Positions 7,103-7,689 of a stretch of 7,689 nucleotides of DNA are shown in pieces (within the stretch, counting starts at the first letter, position 1; the number at the start of each line of letters is the position of its first letter). Under the pieces are notes generated by a model that saw only the letters and a list, made by a program, of their open reading frames with translations, was not told where the DNA came from and made no database searches. Location: NCBI GenBank assembly GCA_031552655.1, contig JAVBML010000080.1, forward strand, positions 1-7,689, given 5' to 3'. This DNA comes from CAZTPH01 sp031552655 (lineage in GTDB: Bacteria; Pseudomonadota; Gammaproteobacteria; UBA9339). The position numbers were made by a program, and so were the translations under genes.

Positions 7103-7688
7103 TTTTCAACCCCTTTAATATTAAGTCAGGTTCTATATGGTTAAATATTTTTTCCCGTTCGAACAATTTAGCAAATCCACCCGTGGCAATTACCAGAGGT
7201 TGATCATGGGGGAAAATTTCCGCACTGATTCGTTGAATGATTTCTTTTATTGCTCCCAGGTGACCAAAGAATAATCCTGCCTGCATACTTTCAGCGGTTG
7301 ACCGTCCCAGGCATTTTTTAGGAGTAATAATTTCCACGGCGAATAGTTTAGTAGCTTTGACAGCAAAGGAATTCATGGCTGTACCAATGCCAGGAATAAA
7401 TGTGCTTCCTAGACATTCACGATTTTTAGTTAAGGGAGTTATGGTGGTGATGGTACCGAGGTCAACCACAAGCAAATTTTTATGGGGATAGGTTTGCATT
7501 GCTGCCAAGGCGCCGGCAATGATATCCGCTCCCATTTCCATTGGATTTGGAATTTTTATGGTAAGGCTAACCGATGGGATTTTACTAATGTCAAGGATGA
7601 AAGGTTTTTTAGCTAAATATTTTTTACAGGAAGCGTCCAGGGAATATTACATGGATGGTACAACTGAACAAATGGAGTCATTATCAAT
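7083..7688 (-). pseudogene. coaX: Type III pantothenate kinase, interrupted by an in-frame TAA; N-terminus beyond the window
   Basis: CoaX phosphorylates pantothenate, the first step of coenzyme A synthesis. In one continuous frame from 7688 the sequence reads SICSVVPSM, TAA (7649-7647), YSLDASCKKYL, and on through NPMEMGAD, VVDLGTITT (the second phosphate motif, usually DFGTATT), LGSTFIPGIG, LGRSTAESMQAGLFFG and LVIATGGFAKLF to a stop at 7083. The SVVP strand and the following KYL helix are normal neighbours in this family, so the stop falls inside the protein. Restarting at ATG 7541 would give 152 residues against about 250, without the N-terminal DxGN nucleotide motif, so such a product should be inactive. 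The usual GADR reads GADI, a further sign of relaxed selection. A sequencing error at the TAA is the main alternative. The gene overlaps prlC by 20 nt. Confidence 0.8.
7110..7116 (-). promoter_or_regulatory. Ribosome-binding site of prlC, deciding a TTG start
   Basis: AAAGGGG lies seven bases before TTG 7102, inside the 3' end of coaX. No ATG in the prlC frame occurs until about codon 21, which would remove conserved N-terminal residues, so the TTG is the likely start. Confidence 0.65.
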
Positions 7689-7689
7689 T

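Noticed and set aside
7083..7541. A short intact 152-residue CoaX-like protein starting at ATG 7541
   Set aside because: That Met is internal to the conserved NPxExGAD segment, no ribosome site precedes it, and clear CoaX sequence continues upstream in the same frame to the window edge.
7640..7655. A frameshift in coaX
   Set aside because: The homologous blocks before and after the stop are in the same frame, so a nonsense codon explains the break without an insertion or deletion.

Overview
This window reads as part of the chromosome of an AT-rich gammaproteobacterium (by eye about 40% G+C). The proteins look most like those of the Legionellales (Legionella/Coxiella side), although that placement comes from remembered resemblance and not from a search. 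An insertion-sequence end, a stretch with no recognisable gene and one gene broken by an in-frame stop suggest a genome undergoing some decay, as in host-associated members of that order.

Layout. Bases 1-136 are the right end of an IS3-family insertion sequence: the last 17 codons of its OrfB transposase, then a short tail ending in a terminal inverted repeat that carries a TTGACA box pointing outward. Bases 137-691 hold no gene I can recognise. They contain two weak plus-strand open frames (270-413 and 413-649) and one perfect 14-bp inverted repeat at 600-629. A complete tRNA-Lys with anticodon CTT lies at 692-767 on the minus strand. From 880 to the right edge everything is on the minus strand, in transcription order: coaX (type III pantothenate kinase, broken), prlC/opdA (oligopeptidase A), rpiA (ribose-5-phosphate isomerase), tolA, tolB, pal and cpoB (ybgF).

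The seven genes are packed with overlaps of 20, 4 and 1 nt, then gaps of about 19, 26 and 30 nt, so they probably form one operon whose promoter lies outside the window. The last four genes encode the periplasmic and outer-membrane half of the Tol-Pal system. TolA reaches from the inner membrane, TolB and CpoB sit in the periplasm, and Pal is the lipoprotein anchored in the outer membrane and bound to peptidoglycan. Together they pull in the outer membrane at division and coordinate septal wall synthesis. The inner-membrane motor genes tolQ and tolR, which usually lie directly upstream of tolA, are replaced here by rpiA, prlC and coaX. A tRNA-Lys after cpoB echoes the E. coli order pal-ybgF-lysT.

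The most notable observation is the in-frame TAA in coaX at 7647-7649. It sits between two recognisable, collinear parts of the protein and comes with changes in conserved active-site motifs. I found no new defence, mobile or biosynthetic system; apart from the broken coaX, the unusual gene order and a strong excess of the palindrome CCATGG, this is ordinary core-genome content.
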